64,000 nucleotides of DNA from RGIG3178 sp942492795. GTDB lineage: Bacteria > Bacillota > Clostridia > Christensenellales > QAND01. Under the pieces are notes generated by a model that was not told the origin of the DNA, did not search any database, and saw nothing but the letters and a program-made list of their open reading frames with translations. A program made the position numbers and the translations under genes. This document shows positions 54,824 to 63,982 of this stretch, one piece after another (within the stretch, counting starts at the first letter, position 1; each line of letters begins with the position of its first letter). The DNA lies in NCBI GenBank assembly GCA_942492795.1, contig OW818639.1, positions 186,001 to 250,000 of the forward strand, read 5' to 3'.

Positions 54824-55140
54824 TGGTACACCCCGCGCAGGATGCGGATAAAACGCATCCCTTTTTTACCCATGATACCACAGACAACCCATGATCGCAC
54901 TCCATGGTCACATGCTATTCTTAACAGTTTTTATATAACATTAACAATTATGTAATGGTACGATGAAATTTCATATGGTATAATAAGCGTTGTTGTTTAC
55001 CAAAAAGCAATGCCGCCGCAAGCGGCAAACGCGGCAATCTTGCCGTTTTGGCGCAGGGGTTTGCCATATGCGTATTGAACAATCGACTTCGATTTGTTCA
55101 TCAAACCCCATCCAACTCCGAGCATAAAGGGGACAAAGCT
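54824..55140. other. Intergenic region between divergent genes
   Basis: No gene is supported. AT-rich with the perfect palindrome ATGAAATTTCAT (about 54963) and TATAAT (about 54979) reading toward the lipoprotein gene at 55141. Confidence 0.45.
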
Positions 55141-55581
55141 ATGAGAAAACGTCTACTCGTCCTGACCGCATTGGTACTTGTAGCGGCGATCGCACTTGCC
55201 GGCTGCAAGGCGGGGGTAAGCCTCGAAACAGATCTGGGCACATTCCGGGTCATCCATGCGACCACGATGGATACGTACAGTACGCTCAACGCGGCAACGG
55301 GAGAAACACTGCTGATCCTTCGCATGACGATGGACGACGGGTTTGATGAGACGCGCTTCAAGAGCTACTTCGCTGCGGCGGACGGTTCGAGCGCTGCAAA
55401 GGTCAACATCAACGGCGGAGAGTATACCTGCAAAGCCGTCGCGTATCAGGGTGTTGCGGGCAAGACCACGGTGGAATATGTTCTGATATTTTCGGTTCCC
55501 AAATCGGCAGTGGCAAATCTGACGTCCTTTAAGCTGACAGCCCCGAACAGGCAACCTGTCACCGTCAGCATGTCGAAATAG
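55141..55581 (+). CDS. Secreted lipoprotein
   Basis: 146 residues. The signal peptide LLVLTALVLVAAIALAGC ends in the lipobox LAGC. The mature part is beta-rich (TLLILRMTMDDG, TTVEYVLIFSVPKSAVANLT), like small DUF4352-type telokin-like domains, but the match is loose. AAAGGGGACAAAGCT precedes ATG 55141. A terminator follows. Confidence 0.8.
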   Translation: MRKRLLVLTALVLVAAIALAGCKAGVSLETDLGTFRVIHATTMDTYSTLNAATGETLLILRMTMDDGFDETRFKSYFAAADGSSAAKVNINGGEYTCKAVAYQGVAGKTTVEYVLIFSVPKSAVANLTSFKLTAPNRQPVTVSMSK

Positions 55582-55613
55582 GTAGAAAGTCGCTTATTGC
55601 GCATTGATATTTT

Positions 55614-55638
55614 AAAGCAGCCTCCGGGCTGCTTTTTT
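55614..55638 (+). terminator. Rho-independent terminator
   Basis: AGCAGCC and GGCTGCT pair around TCCG and are followed by TTTTT. Confidence 0.88.
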
Positions 55639-55800
55639 CATTGCCCAGCGAATCTATTTTTAAAACGGCACGTCCTTTGAGTCAATACAGCAACGATGTC
55701 TTCAATTTTTGTCTTCACCCTGTGAATGTTGACGAAATCATCCCAATCATAGCCATTTTTCAATCACGGACGCCTGTTACGATGGCGTAGGGTGATAACA

Positions 55801-56757
55801 ATGAACCAACTAAGAAAAAAATTGGCGCTCGATGTCCTGCTGTTCGCATTGTGGGCAGTTTTGATGGTATACTCGCTGACCGGCGGATTTTTACACGAAC
55901 TGTTCGGCTTGGCGATGCTCTTTTTCATCGCGCTGCATCTGTACCTAAACCGCAAATGGATAGCTTCCGTCTCAAGGCGCCTGTTTACAACGTCCTCGAG
56001 CAAAGCATCATGGAGCTTTGTATTAAACGCCGTCATCGGTATATTGATGCTGTTGACCTGCATCAGCGGCATATTCATCTCAAAAGACCTGCTTCCCGCA
56101 TTGTCTTCATCGAACTTTGCGCTTTGGAGTATCCTGCACGGGTGGTTCGCATATCTTGACATGGCGCTCATCGCGGTGCACATCGGATTGCACGGCAAAT
56201 TGATCGGTTCCGCCCTCGGATTGAACCGTCTTGTAAAGCCGGTCAAAGCCGTCTATAACTTGTTCGCTGCGGCGGTCATCCTCTACGGCATTCTGGCTTC
56301 GCTTCGCTACCCGTATCCCGTATACGAAGCGCCCGCCGAAGCGAACGCAGAACCATCAGGCACAACATCGAAAACCGCTTCCAACAAGGCCTTCATCACC
56401 GTCACCTCCTCCGATTTTCCGCAGCCCGGCGAGACTCTGGACGACTTTCTGGGACGGCTGATCTGCACTGCGTGCGGCAAACGCTGTCCGTTGTCCGCGC
56501 CGCGGTGCGGCAGAGGAGAAACGCAAGCGACGAAAGCGGAACAGGTGTATGAGCAATACCAGGATCAATCCGACGGCAGCTCTGTCGGGATCGATGATTC
56601 CACAGAGCAAAAAATAGCTGACGACACCGATATTTCTTCCGCGGACATCGCGCCCTACGAGGCTAACTTCGTCGACGTTTTCACCATCATGGGTATGTAC
56701 ACCGGCGGCACCTACTATGTCGGACGATTCGCAACCAAAAAGCGCCGTCAGGATTGA
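55801..56757 (+). CDS. DUF4405-type membrane protein with cysteine-rich C-terminus
   Basis: 318 residues. Four membrane helices with paired histidines (LHELFGLAMLFFIALHLYLN and LHGWFAYLDMALIAVHIGLH) resemble the cytochrome-b-like DUF4405 fold, which can hold heme. The C-terminal part has CTACGKRCPLSAPRCGRG, a four-cysteine motif that may bind a cluster or metal, then a low-complexity acidic stretch. AGGGTGATAACA precedes ATG 55801. A redox role in the membrane is inference. Confidence 0.72.
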   Translation: MNQLRKKLALDVLLFALWAVLMVYSLTGGFLHELFGLAMLFFIALHLYLNRKWIASVSRRLFTTSSSKASWSFVLNAVIGILMLLTCISGIFISKDLLPALSSSNFALWSILHGWFAYLDMALIAVHIGLHGKLIGSALGLNRLVKPVKAVYNLFAAAVILYGILASLRYPYPVYEAPAEANAEPSGTTSKTASNKAFITVTSSDFPQPGETLDDFLGRLICTACGKRCPLSAPRCGRGETQATKAEQVYEQYQDQSDGSSVGIDDSTEQKIADDTDISSADIAPYEANFVDVFTIMGMYTGGTYYVGRFATKKRRQD

Positions 56758-56814
56758 TGCCAATGCATATCAGGCGCAATAGATATCACTCGTGCTGGAA
56801 AATCTTTTCTTCTT

Positions 56815-57665
56815 TTTGCTGAGGAGTTAGGATGAGCTTCCTGTTTCTCCCTAGACTCGATCCCTCCTCTAAAGGATATAGGCTCAACCTGCACTGCCGT
56901 TAGGCTTCACCTCACACCTTCAGAACCTCCGACTCGCTTTATCCTCCACCGGAGGCGCTCTACTCCGGTTCCCCTCTTGGAACAGCCTCTGCGTAATGCG
57001 GTGCTTCGTGGTGTTCGTCCGTTCTTTAGTACTCGAAATTATATCCGCGTCAATACTGCTCCTAGGGGTTTGGGGCATAGCCCCAACGGGGGATAGGGGC
57101 GGAGCCCCAACGGGGGATAGGGGCGGAGCCCCATCCATGTTGGGCGGTGGGTGGGTTTCGATAAATTTTCCAGAAGGGAAACAGCTTCGCTTTTTCTTTG
57201 CCAAGGGGCCGGGGCGACTTCCGATTTTCTCCCCAGGCCCCTTGGCGATCCCCTGCCCCTCTTAAAACGGCCACTGCGTGGTGCGGTTGTTTGCAGGAAC
57301 GGTCGTGTTCGTTCCTGCCTGTCGTCTAGGTGCCGTATTTTCCAAAAAGTTGATCTTCGGAACGGAGGATAAGGAGTGGGATCATCAAGGGGCGATACTC
57401 GCCCTCTTGAATAAATCCGTTTTCCGCGAGCGCAGTTTCATGCGATGCGGAAAACTCCGCTACCCGCCGGTTCATCTCTATGAACCGGTGACTCAGGGGA
57501 ATACTCAAGGGGGAATAGGATCCCCCTTGAAGGGCGAACGCCCGGCGGAGCCCCATCCATGTTGGGCGGTGGGTGGGTTTAGATAAATTCCCCAGAAGCG
57601 AAACAGCTTCGCTTTTCCTTTGCCAAGGGGCCGGGGCGGCTTCCGATTTTCTCCGCATCTTGGCA
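56815..57665. repeat. Mosaic intergenic repeat cluster 14
   Basis: CCTCC-ACC-GGAGG hairpin (about 56943), tandem GGGGATAGGGGCGGAGCCCC units (about 57090-57130), two GGGTGGGTTTCGAT or GGGTGGGTTTAGAT edges, the TTTGCCAAGGGGCCGGGG to CCCCTTGGCGA block, the TTTTCCGC block and a hairpin with a CCGGTTCAT/ATGAACCGG stem (57465-57490). No gene is supported. Confidence 0.85.
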
Positions 57666-57717
57666 AAAGAAAAGTGAATCCTTGTTCCCTGCGGAGTATA
57701 TGCCTAAATAAAAACAG

Positions 57718-57752
57718 AAAACGCCCGGCAAGCGACCCTGCCGGGCGTTTTA
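57718..57752 (-). terminator. Rho-independent terminator of the V-ATPase operon
   Basis: AAAACGCCCGGCA and TGCCGGGCGTTTT pair around AGCGACCC, with T runs on both strands. Confidence 0.92.
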
Positions 57753-57771
57753 TCTTTCGTTCCGCTATAAT

Positions 57772-58410
57772 CTATGCGTTCCTTGCCGCGATCATATCCT
57801 TGGTTTTCATCAATCGTATCAAATTGCCGCGCTCGTTTTCATCGAGTTTCATCTTGATGGTGCGTATCTGCTCATCCATCTGCGGAATCAGCACATATTC
57901 CAGCGCGTTGACGCGGCGCCGCGTCTTTTCGATCTCGTTGGCGAGCATACCGCATGCTTTTTCCGTTTCCGCAAGCTTGATCAGTTCCGGGAATATCTCG
58001 GCAAGCGTCGATATCGCGCCGTCAAGTTCCCCTGATGTGAATGCGAAACCATACGGTGCGCCTCCCGGCGGCGTCGTGATGGACGCGATCTCTATAGATG
58101 GGACATTTACGCTCATGATGTTGCGGCATCCAAGACTCAGCCGAACTTCCCTTGCGGGCACCATCAGCGCTTGGTCCATGCTGGATTCGCTCATGACGGC
58201 GCGGGCCAGCATAAATTCATGCAGCGATCGCGCCAGCTTTTCCTCCACCTGTTCGCGCAAATCCTTGTTCGCACGCGCGAGCAATACGAAGCGGCGGATC
58301 ATCTCGTCTCGCTTGTCCTTGAGTAGCTTATGTCCCCGTACCGCCGTCGTGCGCCGCTTTTTCAAGCGGGTCAGCTCCATGCGCGTCGGGTTGACTCTGC
58401 TCAATGCCAT
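57772..58410 (-). CDS. ntpD: V-type ATPase subunit D
   Basis: 212 residues, long coiled coil. The N-terminal SRVNPTRMELTRLKKRR and the C-terminal KTRRRVNALEYVLIPQMDE are hallmarks of subunit D. It forms the central rotor axle with subunit F inside the A3B3 ring. It is the last gene of the operon, three bases after ntpB, and a strong terminator follows. Confidence 0.96.
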   Translation of the reverse strand: MALSRVNPTRMELTRLKKRRTTAVRGHKLLKDKRDEMIRRFVLLARANKDLREQVEEKLARSLHEFMLARAVMSESSMDQALMVPAREVRLSLGCRNIMSVNVPSIEIASITTPPGGAPYGFAFTSGELDGAISTLAEIFPELIKLAETEKACGMLANEIEKTRRRVNALEYVLIPQMDEQIRTIKMKLDENERGNLIRLMKTKDMIAARNA

Positions 58411-58413
58411 TGT

Positions 58414-59805
58414 TTACTCACCCTCTGCGTTGTGGAATCCCGGGTAGTATTTATCGATATATGCCTTTCGGACACGGCGCAGTTCGCCTGCGGGCAGCAT
58501 GGCTAAAAGCTTCCAGCCCAAGTTAAGCGTTTCTTCGATACTGCGGTTGGTCTCAAAGCCCTGTGAGACATATTGCTCTTCAAATGCGTCGGCAAACTTT
58601 GCATACAGCTTGTCCATCGGCGAAAGCGCCGCGTCGCCCAAAATGACGGCCAGTTCCAGCGCTTCCTTGCCGCGGGCGTATGCCGCGAACAGCTGGTTCA
58701 TGGTATCCGCGTGATCCTCGCGCGTCTTGCCCGCGCCTATGCCCTTGTCCTTCAACCGGGACAGCGATGGCAGCACGTCAATGGGCGGCGTGATGCCCTT
58801 TCTGCCAAGTTCGCGGGAAAGGATAAGCTGTCCTTCAGTGATATACCCCGTAAGGTCGGGGATCGGGTGCGTCTTGTCGTCCTCGGGCATGGAGAGGATC
58901 GGGATCATCGTGATGCTCCCCTTCTTCCCCTTGATGCGTCCCGCGCGCTCATACATGGTCGCAAGGTCGGTGTACAGATAGCCCGGGTAACCGCGCCGTC
59001 CGGGGACTTCCTTGCGCGCAGCGGATACTTCCCGAAGCGCCTCGGCATAGTTTGTGATATCCGTCAGGATGACCAGAACATGCATATCAAGATCAAACGC
59101 CAGATATTCCGCCGCCGTTAAAGCCAGCCGCGGCGTGTTGATGCGCTCGATGGCCGGGTCGTTGGCAAGGTTGACAAACAGCACGGTACGGTCGATCGCA
59201 CCCGTCCTGTTGAAATCCGAAATGAAGAAATCCGCTTCTTCAAACGTGATGCCGATGGCGGCGAACACGACGGCGAACTTCGCGTCGGTGCCAAGTACCT
59301 TGGATTGGCGTGCGATCTGTGCCGCCAATTCGGCGTGCGGCATGCCCGAGCCGGAAAATACCGGCAGTTTCTGTCCCCGAACCAGCGTGTTCAGCCCGTC
59401 GATGGCAGAAATGCCCGTCTGGATGAACTCGTTGGGGTAGTCGCGCGCGGTCGGGTTGATGGGCTGTCCGCTGATGGGAAGCCGCTTTTCGGCGATGATC
59501 TCGGGGCCGCCGTCTTTGGGCCGTCCGAAACCGTCGAACACGCGTCCGAGGATATCGGGCGAAACGCCCAGCTCGATGCTGTGCCCCAAAAAGCGCGCTT
59601 TGCTCGTCTGTATCTGCAAGCCCTGCGATCCCTCAAACAGCTGCACCAGCGCGCGGTCGCCGTTGATCTCCAGCACGCGTCCGTTCCTGAGTTCGCCGTT
59701 TGACTGTTCGATCTCCACCAGTTCGTCATATTTGACGCCCTCGACGCCCGTTACAGTCATCAGGGGCCCTACTATTTCGCGGATGGTTCTATATTCCTTA
59801 CGCAT
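58414..59805 (-). CDS. ntpB: V-type ATPase subunit B
   Basis: 463 residues. Family elements are SGSGMPHAELAAQIARQSKV (a degenerate P-loop, as expected in the non-catalytic B subunit) and ILSMPEDDKTHPIPDLTGYI. Together with subunit A it makes the hexameric head. ATG 59805 follows AAGGAGAGCTTGCCG; its first bases overlap the end of ntpA, so translation is coupled. Confidence 0.96.
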   Translation of the reverse strand: MRKEYRTIREIVGPLMTVTGVEGVKYDELVEIEQSNGELRNGRVLEINGDRALVQLFEGSQGLQIQTSKARFLGHSIELGVSPDILGRVFDGFGRPKDGGPEIIAEKRLPISGQPINPTARDYPNEFIQTGISAIDGLNTLVRGQKLPVFSGSGMPHAELAAQIARQSKVLGTDAKFAVVFAAIGITFEEADFFISDFNRTGAIDRTVLFVNLANDPAIERINTPRLALTAAEYLAFDLDMHVLVILTDITNYAEALREVSAARKEVPGRRGYPGYLYTDLATMYERAGRIKGKKGSITMIPILSMPEDDKTHPIPDLTGYITEGQLILSRELGRKGITPPIDVLPSLSRLKDKGIGAGKTREDHADTMNQLFAAYARGKEALELAVILGDAALSPMDKLYAKFADAFEEQYVSQGFETNRSIEETLNLGWKLLAMLPAGELRRVRKAYIDKYYPGFHNAEGE

Positions 59806-61573
59806 CGGCAAGCTCTCCTTCAACGCACATGGATGACATCTGCTCATTGAGTTCGCGTTCAATATCCATAAGCGCCTGATCGATCTCATCCTCCGGCACA
59901 TATTTGGCGCGTCCTATCTGTTCGCGCACCGGCAGCGCCGAAATATCGTCGATCTCGGCACCCCGATCCAGCGCCTGCTGCCCGAGTTCGCCAAAGCGCA
60001 GAATCAGCTTTAACATGCCGAACTGCTTGCGCGGGGAGGAGTAGGTATCCACCGCGTCAAACGCGTTCTGATGCAGATAGTCTTCACGGATGGAACGCGC
60101 GACCTCAAGCGTCAGGCGGTCCTTGTAGCTTAACGCATCGACACCGACCAGCCGCACGATCTCCTCCAGTTCGCTCTCCTCGTGCAGTTTGCGCATTGTT
60201 TCGGCTCGAAGCGCCGTCCACTGCGGCTGCACGTTCGAATTGAACCATGGACCCATCTTCGTTGCGTACAGCGAATAGCTCACAAGCCAGTCGATGGCGG
60301 GGAAGTGCCTTCTGTATGCCAGAGAGCTTGAAAGCCCCCAGAACACCTTGACGATGCGAAGCGTGCCCTGCGACACAGGCTCCGACGTATCGCCGCCTGG
60401 AGGGGACACAGCGCCTATGGCGGTGATGGCGCCCTGCCGCTTGTCCGACCCAAGGCATGTGACAACGCCCGCCCGCTCGTAGAACTCGGCAAGGCGGCTT
60501 GACAGGTACGCGGGGTATCCTTCTTCGCCCGGCATCTCTTCCAGACGCCCGGACATCTCCCGGAGCGCTTCCGCCCAGCGGGAAGTGGAGTCCGCCATGA
60601 TCGCGACCTTGTATCCCATATCCCTGAAATATTCCGCGATGGTGATGCCGGTATAGATCGACGCCTCACGCGCCGCCACCGGCATATCCGACGTGTTTGC
60701 GATCAGAACCGTGCGTTTCATCAGCGGCTCTCCCGAACGCGGATCCTTCAATTCCGGAAACTCCATCAGAACGTCCGTCATCTCGTTGCCGCGTTCGCCG
60801 CAGCCGACGTATACGATGATCTCGGCGTCCGCCCATTTGGCCAGCTGGTGCTGCACGACGGTTTTGCCGCTTCCAAACGGACCCGGCACCGCAGCGACGC
60901 CGCCCTTGGCAATCGGGAACAACGTATCGATGACGCGCTGTCCGGTGATCATGGGCTCCGTCGGCGTTTGTTTTTCAAAATACGGGCGTCCGCGCCGCAC
61001 CGGCCAGACCTGCATCATCGGCAGCTCGAGTGTGCTCCCGTCGTCCTTCTTCAGTTTGGCGATCGTGTCCGTGATCAGCGCATCGCCGGAAAATAGCCAT
61101 TCGACGGTACCCGAAACACCGGGTGGCACCATGATGCGGTGCTCGACGATGGCAGATTCCTGTACCTTTCCCAAAAAGTCCCCTGTCGAGACCTTATCGC
61201 CCACGCTGGCTATCGGCTCGAACAGCCATTTCCTTTCGCGATCCAACGATGCCATCTCCACGCCGCGTTGGATTCGATCGCCCGTTGCGGCATAGATCTT
61301 GTCCAGCGGACGCTGGATGCCGTCGAAAATGGATTCTATCAATCCGGGACCGAGCTCGACCGACAGCGGCAATCCTGTCGTCACGACCGGTTCACCTGGG
61401 CCGATGCCCGACGTTTCTTCATATACCTGAATGGATGCCATATCGCCGCGAAGCTCGATGACCTCACCGATGAGCCTCTGTTCGCCGATACGCACCACGT
61501 CATACATTTTGCATTCCGCCATCCCGCTTGCCACGATCAGCGGGCCGGAAACCTTGACGATTGTACCCTGCAT
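59798..61573 (-). CDS. ntpA: V-type ATPase catalytic subunit A
   Basis: 591 residues. Walker A is GPFGSGKT, the catalytic glutamate lies in GCGERGNEM, and the non-homologous insertion that distinguishes A from F-type beta is present (about 110-200). ATP is hydrolysed or made here. ATG 61573 was used, with AGAGAG nine bases upstream; a TTG at 61582 is in frame. The head runs on a rotor with the K ring listed below. Confidence 0.97.
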   Translation of the reverse strand: MQGTIVKVSGPLIVASGMAECKMYDVVRIGEQRLIGEVIELRGDMASIQVYEETSGIGPGEPVVTTGLPLSVELGPGLIESIFDGIQRPLDKIYAATGDRIQRGVEMASLDRERKWLFEPIASVGDKVSTGDFLGKVQESAIVEHRIMVPPGVSGTVEWLFSGDALITDTIAKLKKDDGSTLELPMMQVWPVRRGRPYFEKQTPTEPMITGQRVIDTLFPIAKGGVAAVPGPFGSGKTVVQHQLAKWADAEIIVYVGCGERGNEMTDVLMEFPELKDPRSGEPLMKRTVLIANTSDMPVAAREASIYTGITIAEYFRDMGYKVAIMADSTSRWAEALREMSGRLEEMPGEEGYPAYLSSRLAEFYERAGVVTCLGSDKRQGAITAIGAVSPPGGDTSEPVSQGTLRIVKVFWGLSSSLAYRRHFPAIDWLVSYSLYATKMGPWFNSNVQPQWTALRAETMRKLHEESELEEIVRLVGVDALSYKDRLTLEVARSIREDYLHQNAFDAVDTYSSPRKQFGMLKLILRFGELGQQALDRGAEIDDISALPVREQIGRAKYVPEDEIDQALMDIERELNEQMSSMCVEGELADA

Positions 61574-61578
61574 CAATT

Positions 61579-61905
61579 TCAACTCTCTTTCCCGAACAAA
61601 ATATCTGCACCCAGCGCCCGTTCCACGTTCGCTTTGAGCTGGCGTAATCCCAACCCACTGCTCCCCGAACTGGACGGAATGGGAATGATTGCCGGATAGG
61701 CCTGCGCAGCGTAACGGCTGAGCATGTGCGGCACTTGCGATGCCGTCTGTTCCGCGATGAAAATCACCGCCGTGCCGTCGCGTGCGAGTTCAAAAATGGC
61801 GCGCTCCGCGTCCTGCGCATCCGCAACCGCGATGACCCGGATGCCCAGCGCCGCAAAACCCATGATGCTGTCCGCATCGCCGATGGCCGCTATTTGTTTA
61901 GGCAT
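61579..61905 (-). CDS. ntpF: V-type ATPase subunit F
   Basis: 108 residues. The small Rossmann-like subunit has IAAIGDADSIMGFAALGIRV at the N-terminus and AVIFIAEQTA, AIIPIPSSSG later. It caps the rotor with D. ATG 61905 overlaps the last codons of ntpC by eight bases, and its stop is five bases before ntpA, so the order C-F-A is tightly packed. The name follows the Enterococcus ntp set, where this subunit is called G. Confidence 0.92.
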   Translation of the reverse strand: MPKQIAAIGDADSIMGFAALGIRVIAVADAQDAERAIFELARDGTAVIFIAEQTASQVPHMLSRYAAQAYPAIIPIPSSSGSSGLGLRQLKANVERALGADILFGKES

Positions 61906-62887
61906 ACAGTTCACGCAACCTTTCCTGCGTCATGGACTGTGGCACGTTGTTGTTCTTGCACATATACACAAGGCGCACAGCCTGTGCCTCGCGCTCCTTT
62001 GCCAGTAAATATCCCATAAGCGGCGCGATGCCGTCCCTGTCGTAGCGTTTGTCGCGCAGCAGCTTTAAAAGAACGTCGTCGCACTGCTTTTCCAACAGAC
62101 CGAACGCACCGTTTTTCTGCACCGATTCGATACCCACGGACAGCGCTTTGCTGTATCGCTGCAAACCGAGAACTTTTATCACCTGCTCGTCGGTTTTCTC
62201 AAGCGCCTGCACATATTTTTCAAGCGCCACCGATCCGCCGGGCAACAGAGCCTGCTGAAGCGTATGTTCACCGCTTTGCGATTTCTTCACGCGAAACAGC
62301 GTTACGAGGTTCAAAAGATCAGCCTGCGTTTTGACATATTCCGCGGCTGCGCTTTCCTTGCTCCTGATCGCGTAATCGTTCATATCCGCAAAACACGCAT
62401 TGTCCATCGCGCATTCCATCCATTGCACTTCGACTTGCTCCGATGCCATGCTTTTTATGATCAAAGCCGCGGTCTGTTGCATATACTCGCTCAATAGCGA
62501 TACATCATCCTTGGCAACGGCGTCCAGCAGCTTCTTTGGCTCTATTGTGCCGCTGTCGCTCAGATGGGGCTGCGCGTCGAATTGGAGCAATCTTGCTTTT
62601 AGCATACACTTGACATTGTGGCAGTCGCCCTTGAGCATCAACACGCCCGTGGCGTAAACGTTGGGCGTTACGCGCCGGACATATTCGTATGCTTCGCCAA
62701 GTTCATGATGGATAAGCGCCTGCACATCGCCCTGCTGCGTTCCGCCGTACCCGTACTCGCCCAAAGCGCGCAACACCTCCGCGGCATTTGATGCCTCGAG
62801 GATGCGCTGGAGCTTTTCACGCGTCAGCAGGCGGTTTTCCAGCACCCTTGTCCTGGAAACGGCATATGGCAAACTGTTCTGCGGCAT
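61898..62887 (-). CDS. ntpC: V-type ATPase subunit C (d-like)
   Basis: 329 residues, helical. It has the repeat-like pattern of the AtpC/NtpC family: YAVSRTRVLENRLLTREKLQ, MLKGDCHNVKCMLKARLL and LMGYLLAKEREAQAVRLVYM. The subunit sits between the central stalk and the K ring. GGAGGGCTAGAG precedes the ATG and lies in the end of ntpE. Confidence 0.93.
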   Translation of the reverse strand: MPQNSLPYAVSRTRVLENRLLTREKLQRILEASNAAEVLRALGEYGYGGTQQGDVQALIHHELGEAYEYVRRVTPNVYATGVLMLKGDCHNVKCMLKARLLQFDAQPHLSDSGTIEPKKLLDAVAKDDVSLLSEYMQQTAALIIKSMASEQVEVQWMECAMDNACFADMNDYAIRSKESAAAEYVKTQADLLNLVTLFRVKKSQSGEHTLQQALLPGGSVALEKYVQALEKTDEQVIKVLGLQRYSKALSVGIESVQKNGAFGLLEKQCDDVLLKLLRDKRYDRDGIAPLMGYLLAKEREAQAVRLVYMCKNNNVPQSMTQERLRELYA

Positions 62888-62889
62888 CT

Positions 62890-63504
62890 CTAGCCCTCCA
62901 GATGGGCGAACAGCAATGACGCCACTTCGCCTTCGCAGCGTTCACGGGTTTGCCGCAATACGCTCTCTACGGACAGATCCACTTCCATGCCGCCGCTTAC
63001 GACCACGCATCCGAAGGCTATCTGCGAACGCGCCGGCAGCAACTTCACGTCGCCCGGCAGCCCTTTTTGCATCAGGGCGTTGTTGACGGAAGCAACAAAG
63101 CCTTCCCCCAGCCGCTTTTCGTCCGCCATGGCCGGGGCTATCCCCTCGCTGCCCTTTTGTACGATTTCAAGCACCAGCTTGGCGTAGAGTTCGGCGTACT
63201 GTTTATCCTCCATGGCGCTTAGCTGATGCGCGGCTTTTTGGAATGCCTCGCCCAGCACCGCACGCTTTTGTGTGAGCATCTGCTTGCGAAGCGTCAGGTC
63301 TGCAACTGCCATGGTACGCACGGCGCTATCCTGTGCTTCAAGCGCCGCTTGTTTGATCACCGCTTCGGCCTTTTGTTCGGCGTCATGCACGGCGCGCGCA
63401 ATCGCTGCAGCCGCCTGGGCGTCCGCCTGATCCAAGATGCCCTGCGCCTGTTGCTGTGCCTGCTGCACAATGCGTTCGGTTATTTTTTCGCTACCTGCCA
63501 TCAT
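62890..63504 (-). CDS. ntpE: V-type ATPase subunit E
   Basis: 204 residues. A long Gln/Ala-rich coiled coil (RIVQQAQQQAQGILDQADAQ) leads to a globular C-terminal domain with GGMEVDLSVESVLRQTRERC, typical of E. It is the peripheral stalk partner of the missing G/H-type subunit, probably encoded upstream outside the window. AAGGTGG lies five bases before ATG 63504; ATG 63501 is equally possible. Confidence 0.92.
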   Translation of the reverse strand: MMAGSEKITERIVQQAQQQAQGILDQADAQAAAAIARAVHDAEQKAEAVIKQAALEAQDSAVRTMAVADLTLRKQMLTQKRAVLGEAFQKAAHQLSAMEDKQYAELYAKLVLEIVQKGSEGIAPAMADEKRLGEGFVASVNNALMQKGLPGDVKLLPARSQIAFGCVVVSGGMEVDLSVESVLRQTRERCEGEVASLLFAHLEG

Positions 63505-63514
63505 CAATCCCACC

Positions 63515-63982
63515 TTAAATCATCAGGATGATCAGAAGGCTGGCAAGCAAGCTCAATACCGCGTAAGTTTCGACCATAATGGTCATGACGATGGCCTTTC
63601 CGCCTTCTTCCGGACGGCGCGCCACCAATTGGATGCCCGCGACGGCTGTTTTGCCCTGCGCGATGGCGGATAACCAGCCACCAAAGCCCATGATGCAGGC
63701 AGCTGCAAAATACATCAATCCGTGTCCGACGCTCAGCGCTTCGGGCGTTCCGCCCAATATGCCGACATTGACCAAGATCAAAAATGCCACCAGCAATCCA
63801 TAGATGCCCTGTGTTCCGGGAAGCGCCTGCAAAACAAGGCAGCGACCGAACGCATCCGGGTTTTCCGAAACAACGCCGGCTGCCGCTTCACCGGCGAAGC
63901 CAACGCCTTTTGCGGAACCATAGCAAGCCAATGTTACCGACAGCGCCGCACCTACAAGTGCAATTACCAATCCCCAAGTCAT
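63515..63982 (-). CDS. ntpK: V-type ATPase proteolipid subunit K, Na+-type
   Basis: 155 residues forming two helical hairpins. The ion-site residues line up with the Na+-binding K subunit of Enterococcus hirae: Leu54, Thr57 and Gln58 (LPGTQG), Gln109 (AIAQGKTA) and Glu138 (MVETYAVL). The first hairpin has Gln where a proton-type subunit has none of this set. The ring would carry sodium ions. AAGGAGGAAACAAT precedes the ATG. It is the first gene of the operon seen here; the I subunit probably lies just upstream. Confidence 0.93.
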   Translation of the reverse strand: MTWGLVIALVGAALSVTLACYGSAKGVGFAGEAAAGVVSENPDAFGRCLVLQALPGTQGIYGLLVAFLILVNVGILGGTPEALSVGHGLMYFAAACIMGFGGWLSAIAQGKTAVAGIQLVARRPEEGGKAIVMTIMVETYAVLSLLASLLIILMI

